This document shows, one piece after another, positions 1-11,058 of a DNA stretch of 64,000 nt (position 1 is the stretch's first letter; each line of letters opens with the position of its first letter). The notes under the pieces are model-generated. The model was not told where the DNA came from and made no database searches. It saw nothing but the letters and a program-made list of their open reading frames with translations. A program made the position numbers and the translations under genes. This DNA comes from Tillandsia leiboldiana (Eukaryota > Streptophyta > Magnoliopsida > Poales > Bromeliaceae): contig JAQNDB010000284.1 in the NCBI GenBank assembly GCA_029204045.2, positions 36,960-100,959 on the forward strand, read 5' to 3'.

Positions 1-521
1 GCTCTTCGAGACCTTCAAAATAGGCTAATCATTTGTTTGATTTGGTGCTCGTATGAAATCTCGGGCCATCTTGTTCTGTATGTCGCAAACCGACGCACGC
101 ACTTCGATGCACACGGGTCGCCAAACGCGAAATCCGTCAGTGCCATTGCGCTCAGAACGTCGAAATTAGCTAGGATCCATTACTCATACTCCTATGTTAA
201 AATTCTAGATAGTGGTTCGACCATTCATGATCACAAGGGGTTAAAAATTCAAAGGTTACTATTCACTTAAGTCGCGGGGCCCACTTTTTGATTTCTGTTT
301 TCTAGAAGATCCGACCGTCGGATCGAAAACATATGAATATGAAACTTCTATGTTTCGACGAGACGATCGCAATGGTGATCTCGGATTTTCCAGATCAGAC
401 CCCGATCAAAAGTCGATATTTCTGGGCCTACTATTGGCCCACTAACACTCCACTATTGCCAAAATGACAAATTTTAAACATTTAAAGGCAAACAGAGACT
501 TTCAAATTCTAGATTTCTACA
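1..521 (-). repeat. Gyp1 3' LTR, partial (first 521 bp of the LTR)
   Basis: On the minus strand it starts TGTAGAAATC at 521, exactly as the other LTR does at 6430, and runs off the left edge. The 74-codon open frame inside it also occurs in the 5' LTR and is not a gene. Confidence 0.88.
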
Positions 522-540
522 TCACCCACAACTTTTAAAA
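522..540 (-). other. Gyp1 purine-rich tract next to the 3' LTR
   Basis: Directly upstream of the 3' LTR on the minus strand is a mostly purine run (AAAAGTTGTGGGTGA), the expected place for the plus-strand primer of reverse transcription. It is less pure than usual, so the call rests mainly on position. Confidence 0.5.
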
Positions 541-619
541 AGTTTCGTCCCCGAAACTTAACAAAACATACTTTAAAAGTTTTCTAAATATTAACTTATT
601 ACATCGTTGCTTCAACATT

Positions 620-1597
620 TCAAGCTCCCGATGGGCCTTCCCCTGACGGCTCGCCATGCTGTGTCAGAGCATAGACCCGTCCTCCCGTCACTTGGCGGGG
701 TCCCTCAGTTTGGCGCGATGAAGGACGACTTGAGGCAGCCACGCTCTGGGTTGGCGCTGGAGGCCGAGCAGCAAGAGGTGGCACAGCCAATGCTGGTGGG
801 TTTGCAGCAGATCTCCGCGGGCAGTTAGCAGAGATATGGCCAGGCTGACCACAATTACAGCATCTTCCGTGGCGCAGGTCGCAAGTCATGGGTTGATGAT
901 CTGCCCCGCAGAAGACGCAAGGCCTCGCCCTATGTTGACGATTGAAGTTCCGAGAACCACTGGCTTGGTTCTGATTTCCTTGGGGTCTAGGGGGTCTTCT
1001 ATTTGTTCCAGATGATCCCTCCCCATTTCCAGCGAACTGTCGCTTAATCCCTTTTCCTTTATCCATCGCTGCCCGCTCAGCCCGGGAGATTTTCAATTCA
1101 GCCTCAATGGCAAGGCAGCGTTCGATACATTCGTCGTAGTCGGTGATCAAATGTGAAGACAACTGACGACGGATCTCGGGTCGCAGGCCTTGAGTGAATA
1201 ATCTAACCTTGCGACGCTCGTCCTGCACCGCTTGTGGCACCAGGTCAGCAATCTTCGTAAATTCTTCTTCGTACTCCCTCAGGGTGTGGTCTCCTTGGCG
1301 CATGTTTTCCAAGTCCCGCTCCAATGCTTCTCGTGCTGTCTCCTTTAGGTAGCGGTGGTACAGAGCCACCCTAAATTGCTCCCAGGTAGGCTTAGGTGCA
1401 TCAGAAGCAAAATTGTGGCGTTGGTAGCGCAGCCACCACATGCTTGCGCTGACACCGAGGCAATGTACCCCCAGTGTCACCTTGTCTTGCTCCTCAGTGT
1501 CCAAATCTCTAAACAGCTTTTCCACGTGGTTAAGCCATTCTTCAAGGGCCCAAGGGTCCTTTTCACAGCCTGAGAATTCTTGGGGCTTGAATTTATT
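620..1597 (-). pseudogene. gag: Gyp1 gag (capsid/nucleocapsid) remnant
   Basis: This is a retrotransposon Gag, the protein that packages the element RNA into cytoplasmic particles. The open frame runs from about 1597 to the stop at 620. The part 1525-620 (301 codons) covers the retrotrans_gag capsid region, with the typical EYEEEF and QGLRPEIRRQL signatures near residues 84-120. A basic linker follows, then a zinc knuckle, CCNCGQPGHISANC (CX2CX4HX4C). The frame stays open upstream of 1525 through an FKPQEFSG stretch typical of the Gag N-terminal region, but meets a TAA at 1598-1600 with no ATG, so the true N-terminus is lost. The 3' end stops before any protease. It belongs to the same broad gypsy type as the Gag at 47901-49400. 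Confidence 0.85.
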
Positions 1598-1724
1598 TTA
1601 GTACAGTCGACCCACAACTTCTGTTTTGACCTATCAGACTTAGAACACTACCCAGCGCTCTCACGTAACACGAGTCATCCTAGGGTTCGTTCCTAGCCAA
1701 ACCTAGACACTTGCGTTTCCTATT

Positions 1725-1736
1725 GCTCTGATACCA
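1725..1736 (-). other. Gyp1 primer-binding site (tRNA-Met type)
   Basis: The minus strand reads TGGTATCAGAGC, seven bases after the LTR end. This is the standard complement of plant initiator tRNA-Met and fixes the element orientation. Confidence 0.88.
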
Positions 1737-2876
1737 TCTAATCTGTCACGCCCCGAGTTTAAAAACCAGCGTCTAAATTTTTTTTTTTTTTTTGAAATCA
1801 GAGTTTAAAACCGGCCAGGGCGCAACAGACCGCCACATATATAGAAGAGTCCCAATCCCACAATCCCACTGGGGATTGAGCCACTTGGCATACAACCAGA
1901 GTACTAACTACGTACATCTACTAAGCAAGATTAAATTACAATATCAATAACTTCTCAATTACATTGCATTACATTAGATACAACAAACAATTAAATACTT
2001 GATCTTATCGGCTGTCCAGGGTCAAGCTCTATCTCGTGATCTCACCAACTCGTCCCGACATCTCAACACCCGCTCGACCTGAAAAACAGTCACCCGAGGG
2101 TGTGAGACACACCGGAGTGTATCCCAGTGGGCACGACGAGCCGAGAAATAGCAGATCGTACCTACTGGTATACAATGCTAGAGGATAGTAATAGATCAGG
2201 GGTTAGGGTAAAGCAGATATATAACTGGTGCTGTAAAGAAAGCAAAACTCATAATCTGGGTACAAGCATAGGAGATAATTTTAGCAGAATTTAAAACATG
2301 TATCAGGATAATCAACACATCAAGGAGTTAGGACAATCAGCAAGATAACAATGGAACTATAATCAGAGGCATCACATAGAATCATATAAAGCAACTTAAC
2401 AACTCATGCATCAAATAGATGAAAACGCAAAGACCCAATCACAAGCTACCATATTGGCCTTCACAAGACCTCAGGCGAGGCTGCCCTCTTGGCACCACCT
2501 GGTTGACATTCCCCAAACTAGGGTCACGGGTTGCCTCAGCTAACCACTTTACCGGTAAAGAACATCGCTACGGGTAGCAAATCCGCTGATATTCGTGAAG
2601 TACAACGGTGCGGGCGAATCATATGCAAATGCTCAAGCTCACGGTCCACTGACCGGGTAATCGGCAACAAGCCGGGAAATCCCCACTGGGATGCAATGAC
2701 AAGATCAACTGAAACTCAACACTCATGCAGGAACACTCAGCAATAAATCTCAACTCATATGCAAGATCAAGGCAAATCTCTCTCAACAGAAGCTCACAGA
2801 TAACTCAACTCAACCACACAAACCAACCAAATCATACAAAACTTAAACACATATTTTAAGAAAACTGTTTTGAAAA

Positions 2877-3032
2877 GTCCAAACCTCGAAGAGCATTGCC
2901 CTTGTCCTATCAAACAAGAACAGACTCAGGCGACACTACGAAACTTGGGTTTAGGTCCAAACCTCGCAGAGCAGTGCCTTTGTCCTATCAAACAAGAACA
3001 GACTCCGGCGATCCTACGAAGCTCGGGTTAAA
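2877..3032. repeat. 78-bp direct duplication inside the Gyp1 LTR
   Basis: Two adjacent copies begin GTCCAAACCTCG at 2877 and 2955 and share the block around GTCCTATCAAACAAGAACAG. They differ at several bases, so the duplication is older than the present insertion. Confidence 0.75.
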
Positions 3033-4966
3033 ACCTCAGTTAAATAAATCTATGTGCTCCGAGATGTATCATTTGATCAGCAGGACAAACAGGCTCACTA
3101 ATCAACCATGAAAATGTCCGAGTAAAAGTATAAATGCTAGAGGTGCTATGGACAATCATGTAAGGCAAAATAGAACAGATAACAGACATAGATCAGGCAG
3201 ATAGCAGATATAATATAATCAAAGAAAGGCAGGCTCAAAGTAATGTTTAAGCTATCAAAAACAGGGGTCCAACCAGTATCGCACCCCAGAGGGCCGAACT
3301 GATAAAACCCGGACCGAAGATAACCCACCTGTCAATGCGCAGGCAATTAATCTGTAATCCTCTAAATGCTCAACTCCAGGTGCAAACTGAATCAACCTGG
3401 ATCAAAAATCACCAATCAAGGATCAATTCAGTCCCGCTAACTCTAACCTAAACCCAGATCAATTTGAAACCTTCTTAGTTATTTTAATTGTCACCCGGAT
3501 ACCGTTAAATCGACGATTTTGCCGATTCTCGAACTGTTATCCGATTTCCGCTCAACAAAAACCGACGGATTCCCAACGAAAAGCTTAGGAATCATTTAAA
3601 CATTTTACTAACCAGTACACACTGTCTATTTTGCATTTGAACCCTTAAAGTTTTCAGAAATTACATTTTAGTGCCATTTGAGCACTGTTTTCGCTCGTTC
3701 TTTCAACTGGAAAATAATTTTGACGAACCGTCACTTCCAGCAGGTGACATTTACCATGCTGAACACCGTGCTCACTAATTTGCAGCAGCACGGAACCCGA
3801 GGCAAACTTCGGGCCATAAAATCCCTCTCTAACATAGCCCAAATGAATTTTTGTTTCTCCGGGACTTCAAACACTGTTTCTAACGCGAGCATCGCGTTCA
3901 GTGACCCCAAATTAGCTAGGAATGCACTGTCGCGGCTTCGCCAACAGCCCGGAACCATGTTTTATTTAAACATTTCACTAAAAGGTTGATTCTACTACAT
4001 CTTTTAATTTAAACTTCAAACAAGAACATTTTGTATATCAAAGTTGGTCTGGGCACTGCCAGGACCTCAGTGCTCACCCTGGTTGAGGCCCAGGTGGGCT
4101 GGTTCAAGCAGAACCAAGGTCAAGCTTACACCCTAATTCACAATGCACCAAACTTTAATCCACTCAGTTTCTGTTTGAACTGAAGTGAGCACAGAGCTCA
4201 GGGGACTATTTGGAGCAAGTTTCATATACAAAGTTTTGTCAAATTCCAACTCTTTCTTCTCAGTGGCATTTAATCAAACAGCTGGTATGCATCTCTCATA
4301 CACACACACACATGCAAAAATCCGAATTGGGTTCTCTGCACAGCGGGTATCTGGGGCAATATGTTTCGAAGCAAAATGTTCTACTGAGTTCAGGGATCAT
4401 TTCTCATCAACCTGGAGCAAGCCAAACCTTCTCGGGTTGGCCGGAGCTCGGGAAGAAGATGAGCTCCAACCTTGAAAATCGTGACTAAACAACCAATGGT
4501 TCTGGGATCAAAATAAAAGCACAAGCAGGTGCTATTTACCTCACTGAGACTTCCCATGCATGCGGCTGGCCCCGGGGTGCGGCGGCGGCGGCGGGGAGCA
4601 AAGCTCGGTTTGGAGCTTCACCCCGTTAATGGCGGATTTTGATAGAAGCATTATGAAGCTCTCTAACTTGCATGGATAGACTCCTTGTGGTCCCAGCAAG
4701 CTTCCCGACCAACTCTCCCCGGCCGGAGATGGCCTGAGCGCCGGCGGCCGCAACTTGGTGCAAATTCAAACCCAACTCGGCCGCGCCTTCCTCGGCTTGC
4801 ATGGGAGCCATGCAACAGCATGGTTGGGAACCTCTTGGTCCCAACAAGGATCCTGGGCAGGTGGCCGGCGTCGGAGAGGCCCGCCGGTGCCGGAGCATCG
4901 AGCTCGGCCGAGTGTAACAAAAAGCCCGAACTAGGGCATAAAACTGCCATTAATTGGTTCAACCAT

Positions 4967-4988
4967 ACTCCACCAAATTTGGTGGAGT
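4967..4988. repeat. 22-bp perfect palindrome in the Gyp1 LTR
   Basis: The core is CACCAAATTTGGTG with four further paired bases on each side. A near-copy, CACCAATTTTGGTG, lies about 45 bp to the right. As RNA either could form a hairpin near the start of the transcript. Confidence 0.75.
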
Positions 4989-5031
4989 TGGTCCTCTCCT
5001 CCTACAGTCCAAGCACACCAATTTTGGTGCG

Positions 5032-5037
5032 TTTATA
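5032..5037 (-). promoter_or_regulatory. Candidate TATA box of the Gyp1 LTR
   Basis: The minus strand reads TATAAA in the middle of the LTR, where a U3/R boundary is plausible. Two palindromes (4967-4988 and about 5017-5030) lie downstream. There is no transcript evidence. Confidence 0.4.
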
Positions 5038-6430
5038 TTCAGTGGTTGCCGAGTTCTTTAGGGGCGGAGCTAGGTTAGGTTTCCGGCGACCCATTGTGGC
5101 CGCCGGCTAACCATGCTGCATGGGACCTCGGGGCTTTGCAAAGAGGAAGCTAAGGACCTAAGAAGTCCACTGCTAATGGTCCGGGGTGCTAGAAACCGTT
5201 GGTTAAGGACCCTCACCTTAGCCGAGCTCGGGGAAGAAGGAGGAAGCCGGATTCTTGGTTCCCTCACTACGCGCGGCCAAGGCTTGCTCCAGCAGGGTCC
5301 TCCAAGCACCAGGAACTCCTCAGACACCTCCCAATCCAACTTTGAAGAGATCCCGTCCAACTTCACACCTCGTCGGAGAAAGGAAGAAGAGGAAAGTGGC
5401 TGCGGCGGCACTCGGCGGCGGCTGGGGTCGGGTACACCACGGCTCGGTTGCGGCCTCTTAATGAAGCTCTCAGAGGAAGGTTGGCTAATCCCTATGGCTT
5501 TGGTTGATCTCTCCTTCACAACTCAAGGGAAACTCCAAACTAGGCTTCTTACCTTTAACCCCGGCGACCCGAGCGGCCGGCCGTTTCGGCAGCTGAAGGG
5601 ACGCGGCGGTTGCGAGCTGGAGAGGCTGGTGGAGCTTCAGTTACGAAGAGGAAGAGGCAGGGTACTCGGGATTACTCCAACACGTGTATAAATGCACATT
5701 TGCACAAAACCCCCTACACAAAGATCCTAAAACTCTAAGGTCCCTCTGTAGGTGACAAATGCACCCAGCACCCCAACTTATAAGCCTCATAATTTTTGGT
5801 ACATAAAATATTAGGGTTTCTTCAAAAATACCCACTTTTTCAATGTATTTCACGCTTTTCGAGGCACTCGAGTCGCCGAAACTGAAAATGGACTTCGCCA
5901 CGACGTCCGGCTCTTCGAGACCTTCAAAATAGGCTAATCATTTGTTTGATTTGGTGCTCGTATGAAATCTCGGGCCATCTTGTTCTGTATGTCGCAAACC
6001 GACGCACGCACTTCGATGCACACGGGTCGCCAAACGCGAAATCCGTCAGTGCCATTGCGCTCAGAACGTCGAAATTAGCTAGGATCCATTACTCATACTC
6101 CTATGTTAAAATTCTAGATAGTGGTTCGACCATTCATGATCACAAGGGGTTAAAAATTCAAAGGTTACTATTCACTTAAGTCGCGGGGCCCACTTTTTGA
6201 TTTCTGTTTTCTGGAAGATCCGACCGTCGGATCGAAAACATATGAATATGAAACTTCTATGTTTCGACGAGACGATCGCAATGGTGATCTCGGATTTTCC
6301 AGATCAGACCCCGATCAAAAGTCGATATTTCTGGGCCTACTATTGGCCCACTAACACTCCACTATTGCCAAAATGACAAATTTTAAACATTTAAAGGCAA
6401 ACAGAGACTTTCAAATTCTAGATTTCTACA

Positions 6431-7549
6431 CAAGGTGATTTACCGTACACACTTACGACTCAACCTTTTCCATACGCTCCTAGAGGATCTTCTCCGCTCG
6501 CTCCAGACGCTTCTCGAATCCACGATCTGCGCCCAACGCCGAATCCACGGCGTCCAACGTCGAATCCACGACGTCCGACCGAATCCACGGTCTTCACCCA
6601 ATAGCACCCTTCGAATCCACGAACGTGCCTCGCTCCGAATCCACGAGAGCGAATGAACCTTGAATCAACAAGGACACGCGAATCCACGCGCCGATTTTGG
6701 GGTAATCGTTGTTTTTTGGGTGGTGATGATCCGCCGAATACTTAGATCAAAGATAGATCGGAAATACCATCTAAGTATTCATTAGTTTGATTCAACTCAA
6801 GATGTGAGTATGAAAACCTAGAATCAAACTAATCAATATAGATGAAGAAACATAGAGTATTCTCTAATTATTTCCTTTCTTCTCTATATGTGGATCTATA
6901 GCCGTATAAGATGATATATGAAAATGACGGCTATGTCGATTGACCCTAGAAAGAAAGACATAGGGTCTATTTATAGGTTAGAAACCCTAGGAAGGAGATA
7001 AGAATCAAAAACCTGCCATTTCTGGAATTTTACGGACGGCGATCCGGATCGTGATAACTGAGATCCGGATCGTCATAACGAAACAGCCAATTCCAGAAAA
7101 ACGAAGGTTCGGGATCCGGATCATGTAACTACGATCCGGATCGTTCATACAGTTCACCAAACATCAACGTTCGGGATCCGGATTGCGAAGCAAGATCCGG
7201 ATCGTTCAAGGTAGATGGTAAACTCAACGTTCGGGATCCGGATCAAGAGACTACGATCCGGATTGCGACGATGTATGAACGAACCACCTTCGGGATCCGG
7301 ATCGAACAGCCTGATCCGGATCCTGAACATGTCCCAAGTCCAGTTTTTGATTTTTATGCAATGAAAGATTCTTCCAAGTGTTTCTACACTACAAGAAGTA
7401 TTCGGATCACACAAATTCTTTAGTTAAACATACCTGATCCTTTTGAATTCTTCTTTCTTGAGATTGAGTTAAATGATCCAACTTTCTTCACCTTCAATCT
7501 TCAGGACTTGAAACTTTCACGAAACTACGCCAACTCAAATTCCGTAACA
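6431..7549 (-). mobile_element. Cop1: 5' part of a reverse-strand copia (Sirevirus-like) LTR
   Basis: This is the reverse complement of the first 1119 bp of the Cop3 LTR. It starts TGTTACGG at 7549 (minus) and is interrupted at 6431 by Gyp1. I saw about two differences from the Cop3 LTR, so Cop1 is also young. It carries the GATCCGGATC palindromes, the TATAAATA box and the GTGGATTC repeats, all in reverse. It is either the 5' LTR of an element whose body lies left of the window or a solo LTR. On its right it abuts copia pol sequence of the opposite strand (Cop2), so it inserted into a relative. Confidence 0.82.
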
Positions 7550-7557
7550 TATTTAAC

Positions 7558-9426
7558 TTGGAATCTAAGACGATCGTAGAATCTATAAATGTTAAAGTAG
7601 ATGAAGCTTTTCACTTTGCATCTGAAAAATCTACCCTCGATATCTCTCTAGATGATGATTCTCCTGCCGTTGCATCTTCTCATAATAATACTTCCAATAT
7701 TAATGATGCATCTAATGGTTCTTCAAGTTTATCTAATGTGCAGGAATCATCTCATATATCTCCGAGTACTCCGTTTCAACAAACACTACGAATCTCCAAG
7801 GATCATCCGGAATCGAATATTATTGGAGATCCACAAGAAGGAGTTAGAACTCGGAGGCAGTTGGTTTGTGGATTCGCTTGCTACGTATCTTTAATCGAAC
7901 CAAAGAACATAGATGAAGCTCTTCAGGATGACTACTGGATTAAAGCAATGCAGGAAGAGCTCCATCAATTTGAGCGAAACAAAGTCTGGGAATTAACGAA
8001 GCCTCCAAAGCAACATAATGTGATAGGTACCAAATGGATATTCAAGAACAAGAAAAATGAGGATGGTACTATCATCAGGAACAAGGCACGATTAGTTGCT
8101 CAAGGCTACTCTCAAGTAGAAGGTATAGACTTTGATGAAACATTCGCCCCTGTAGCTAGACTCGAGTCCATTCGTATACTATTTGCTATTGCTTGTCATT
8201 TTAAAATCAAATTATTTCAAATGGACGTTAAGAGCGCATTTCTAAATGGGTTTTTAAATGAGGAAGTTTATGTGGCTCAACCAAAAGGTTTTGTAGACCA
8301 TAAACAACCTAACCATGTTTTTCGTTTGAAAAAGGCTCTTTACGGTCTGAAACAAGCACCGCGAGCATGGTACGAAAGGTTGACAAAGCACCTTTTGGAG
8401 AAGGGCTACACTCGAGGGGGAGCTGATAGGACTCTCTTTGTGAAGCATTATCAAAGCAATTTCATTGCAGCACAAATCTATGTCGATGACATTGTATTTG
8501 GCGCAACAAGAGATAATGATGCTTCTAAATTCGCGGAGACCATGGAAAGCGAATTTGAGATGTCCATGATGGGCGAATTGACTTATTTCCTTGGATTGCA
8601 AATTAAACAAAATGATGAAGGTATTCACTTGAGTCAATCCAAGTATGCAATGGAGTTGGTTAAAAAGTTTGATCTTGAAAATTCGAAGGATTTTCCGACT
8701 CCAATGGGAACTAGCCACAAGGGACTTGGAAGTGAATCACAAAGTGAGAATGTAGACGAGAAACTGTATCGAAGTATGATTGGAAGTCTACTTTACCTCA
8801 CGGCTAGTCACCCGGATATATCTTTTGGTGTTGGGATCTGCGCGAGATATCAATCAGCACCAAAGGAGGTTCACCTGAAAGCGGTGAAAAGGATCATCCG
8901 GTATATCAAAGGATCAATTAATTTCGGAATTTGGTATCCTATGGGAACAAGTTTGGATATTGTTGGATACTCAGATGCCGATTGGGCAGGATCAGTGGAT
9001 GATCGGAAAAGCACGAGTGGTGCATGCTTCTATCTTGGCCATTGCCTTGTTGCATGGCACAGTAAAAAGCAGAATTGCATAGCACTCTCGACTGCCGAAG
9101 CGGAATACATTTCAGCGGGTAGTTGTTCAACCCAACTCATTTGGATGAAAAGTATGTTGAGCGACTTCCGGATTTCAGCATCTTCGGTAACAATTCTTTG
9201 TGACAACACAAGTGCAATTAACATTTCTAAAAACCCTGCGTTGCACTCTAGAACAAAACATATTGAACTTAGATATCATTTTCTTAGAGAGCTAGTTGAA
9301 TCAAATACTCTTCAACTTTCATATATTTCAACTGAGGATCAATTAGCTGACATTTTGATAAAACCTTTGGATCAAAAACGTTTTATTCATTTGCGAAAAG
9401 CAATTGGAATGCTTTCCTTGAAATAA
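7558..9426 (+). pseudogene. pol: Cop2 pol, C-terminal part: reverse transcriptase and RNase H
   Basis: This polyprotein fragment copies element RNA into DNA. The frame is open for 622 codons to a normal TAA. Residues 1-115 are the Ser-rich linker after integrase. The reverse transcriptase (RVT_2 type) begins near the WIKAMQEEL motif, includes KARLVAQGYSQVEGIDF, and has catalytic YVDD at residues 308-311. Copia-type RNase H follows from about residue 460, with YSDADWAG, KSTSG, and ALSTAEAEYISA. The last residues include QLADILIKPLD, typical of the copia pol end. The first ATG is internal; integrase, protease and gag were separated by the Cop1 insertion. Unlike Cop3, this copy has no frameshift in RNase H. 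Confidence 0.9.
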
Positions 9427-9766
9427 ACTTCTTTTTGAAACCTTTGCTTAGGATAGGTTTTGTTTTTGTTTTGTTCTGATCATTATCTATGTTTGTACAT
9501 AGGACATTAATTGAGCATAGATCATAATTGACTTTAATTGCATCTTTTCGCACATTTAGAAATTTATTATGCTTTTGCCATCATAATATTTCATTGTTGC
9601 AATGATCATTTATGTTAATTAAATCATCTTCTGAGTGATCAAAGTCAATTTCTCTCTCTCAATGATCTCTTGGTATAGTCATTATCTTATTTGACTGCTT
9701 AGTCGAGTATGAAATCGAGATCAATATTTGGTTGAATACTTTATATCTTAAATAATTGATAGCCAA

Positions 9767-9779
9767 TTGAGGGGGAGTC
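9767..9779 (+). other. Extra polypurine tract downstream of Cop2 pol
   Basis: TTGAGGGGGAGTC lies about 340 bp after the pol stop and recurs at 36201-36213 in Cop3. Sireviruses are known to carry several polypurine tracts upstream of the 3' LTR. A second purine-rich run lies at 12618-12633. Confidence 0.6.
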
Positions 9780-10364
9780 AAAGAAAAGTAAAATGCTCAA
9801 AAGATGTGGAAAGAGTTACATCCCAATGAGGAGTGTGAAAACTACCACCACATGGAGGAAAGAGCTACCACCTCGGTCGTCCGAGTATTGTGTGCAGCTA
9901 CCACATGTATACCAAGCATGGTTGTTCAATTTTTGATTAAGTAAAATGCATGTTGAAATACTTGACTCCGTCAAATTTCAAGGTTGGTATAAGGTGGGTT
10001 TTTAAAGAAAGATGCTCAAAGAGCCACTCTCTTCAACAGATTGTCTAGATACATTATCTACTATATTTGGGATTTCAAACATCTATTGATCTTTGTATTT
10101 CATTTTCTTTATTGAATTGATGATTTGATAAAGGCATTACTCATAAGATCAAGTTAGATGTAATTGAAGGTGTTCAACTTTAAGGGATTTAATTTTTGTA
10201 AATTCTCGTTTCATTTTTGGATATTATTGATAGATTTGGCATAATCTAATTCTTGTTGTATGAAACGATGATTTTTGTTTAAAGTTGATACACATTTGTG
10301 CTTACAATCTTTTTCTGGTTTTTCTTGAATTTCTCTGAAATTTTCTAAAGAAAAAGTTGGAGCC

Positions 10365-10514
10365 GATCCGGATCGGGCAAGATGATCCGGATCCCGAACG
10401 CAGGTATTCTCCTGCGGGCTGACGATCCGGATTGGACCTGCCGATCCGGATCCCGAACGCAGTTTCTCACTGCGGGTAGCCGATCCGGATCGCAAGCATG
10501 GTCTGATCCGGATC
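10365..10514 (+). repeat. Palindrome array upstream of the Cop2 env-like ORF
   Basis: Six copies of GATCCGGATC or a one-base variant lie at 10365, 10384, 10424, 10443, 10482 and 10505. Between them are two inverted pairs, CGCAGG...CCTGCG and CGCAG...CTGCG, that could fold as hairpins. The same palindrome is arrayed upstream of the LTR TATA box. Confidence 0.85.
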
Positions 10515-10649
10515 GCGGCTAGGGTTTTATGAAGAACAAAAGGGTTTTGATTTCTTTTACTCCAATCTTTTGTTCCAAAGTTTCCAGAGCCTCTCTCTCT
10601 AGATTTCATCCTTCTTGGAAGCTTTCAAACTCAAGTTCTTCAACTCCAA

Positions 10650-11033
10650 GTAAGTTTTATTGATCAAAATCTCGGTTTTTCACCGGTTTTCTCTATTCCT
10701 CCTCAAACGTGATGTTTTTCTTGGATCAATTTTGTTTGTGGATGGTTTTTGATCAAATTTCTTTTGAAATAAGAACTCTGGGTAGATTAGTTTTGATTAT
10801 ATGCTAGGTATTCTCCTGATTAACAGATTTTTAGGCTTCGATTTCTAAAATTTCGGTTTTAGGGCATATAATAAGGATTTTCGAAAAACATGCAATTGAT
10901 CTATTATTAAAAGTCCTTTTGCAAAACTAATTTGATTCTTAGTCTCTCTACATGATTATGATTGTTTGGGTACAATTTTTCAAATTTTTGAAAATTAACA
11001 ATTTTTCATGTGTTCTTGAGTTGGTCTTCACAG
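10650..11033 (+). other. Candidate intron in the leader of the Cop2 env-like ORF
   Basis: A GTAAGT donor after CCAA at 10650 and a pyrimidine-rich ...CAG acceptor at 11031-11033 enclose 384 bp of T-rich sequence. Both sites and a similar length are kept in Cop3 (37088-37467). Splicing is inferred from motifs only. Confidence 0.4.
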
Positions 11034-11058
11034 GATACATTTTTCACTAGCAATCAAA

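Larger units (their letters stand above)
1..6430 (-). mobile_element. Gyp1: Ty3/gypsy-type LTR retrotransposon, gag remnant only, left end outside window
   Basis: On the minus strand the order is 5' LTR (6430 to 1744), primer-binding site (1736-1725), gag remnant, purine-rich tract, then the start of the 3' LTR (521 to 1, cut by the window edge). Positions 1-521 match 5910-6430 with one difference that I found (near 334/6243), so the insertion is young. The interior is only about 1.2 kb and has no protease, reverse transcriptase or integrase. The element is therefore non-autonomous and would need enzymes from elsewhere. It is inserted in a reverse-strand copia LTR: the flank at 6431 begins CAAGG, the likely 5-bp target duplication, and its partner lies outside the window. 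Confidence 0.85.
1744..6430 (-). repeat. Gyp1 5' LTR, 4687 bp
   Basis: The minus strand begins TGTAGAAATC (6430) and ends GGGGCGTGACA (1744), so it has proper TG...CA ends. The primer-binding site follows at once. It is far longer than the 1.2-kb interior. It holds a GC-rich part (about 4540-5690), a T-run at about 1778-1793, a (CA)n tract near 4300 and a 78-bp tandem duplication. Its open frames are short, overlap on both strands and look non-coding. Confidence 0.85.
9427..11058 (+). other. Cop2 non-coding spacer between pol and the env-like ORF
   Basis: This 1.6-kb AT-rich spacer has no credible gene. It contains an extra purine tract, TTGAGGGGGAGTC, at 9767-9779. It also has six GATCCGGATC-type palindromes (10365-10514) and a GTAAGT...CAG candidate intron. 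The reverse-strand 132-codon frame over the palindromes is a shadow of the repeats. Confidence 0.75.

Noticed and set aside
5113..5691. 192-codon plus-strand frame with a matching minus-strand frame
   Set aside because: It is inside the Gyp1 LTR, opposite to the element's transcription, with no recognisable domain.
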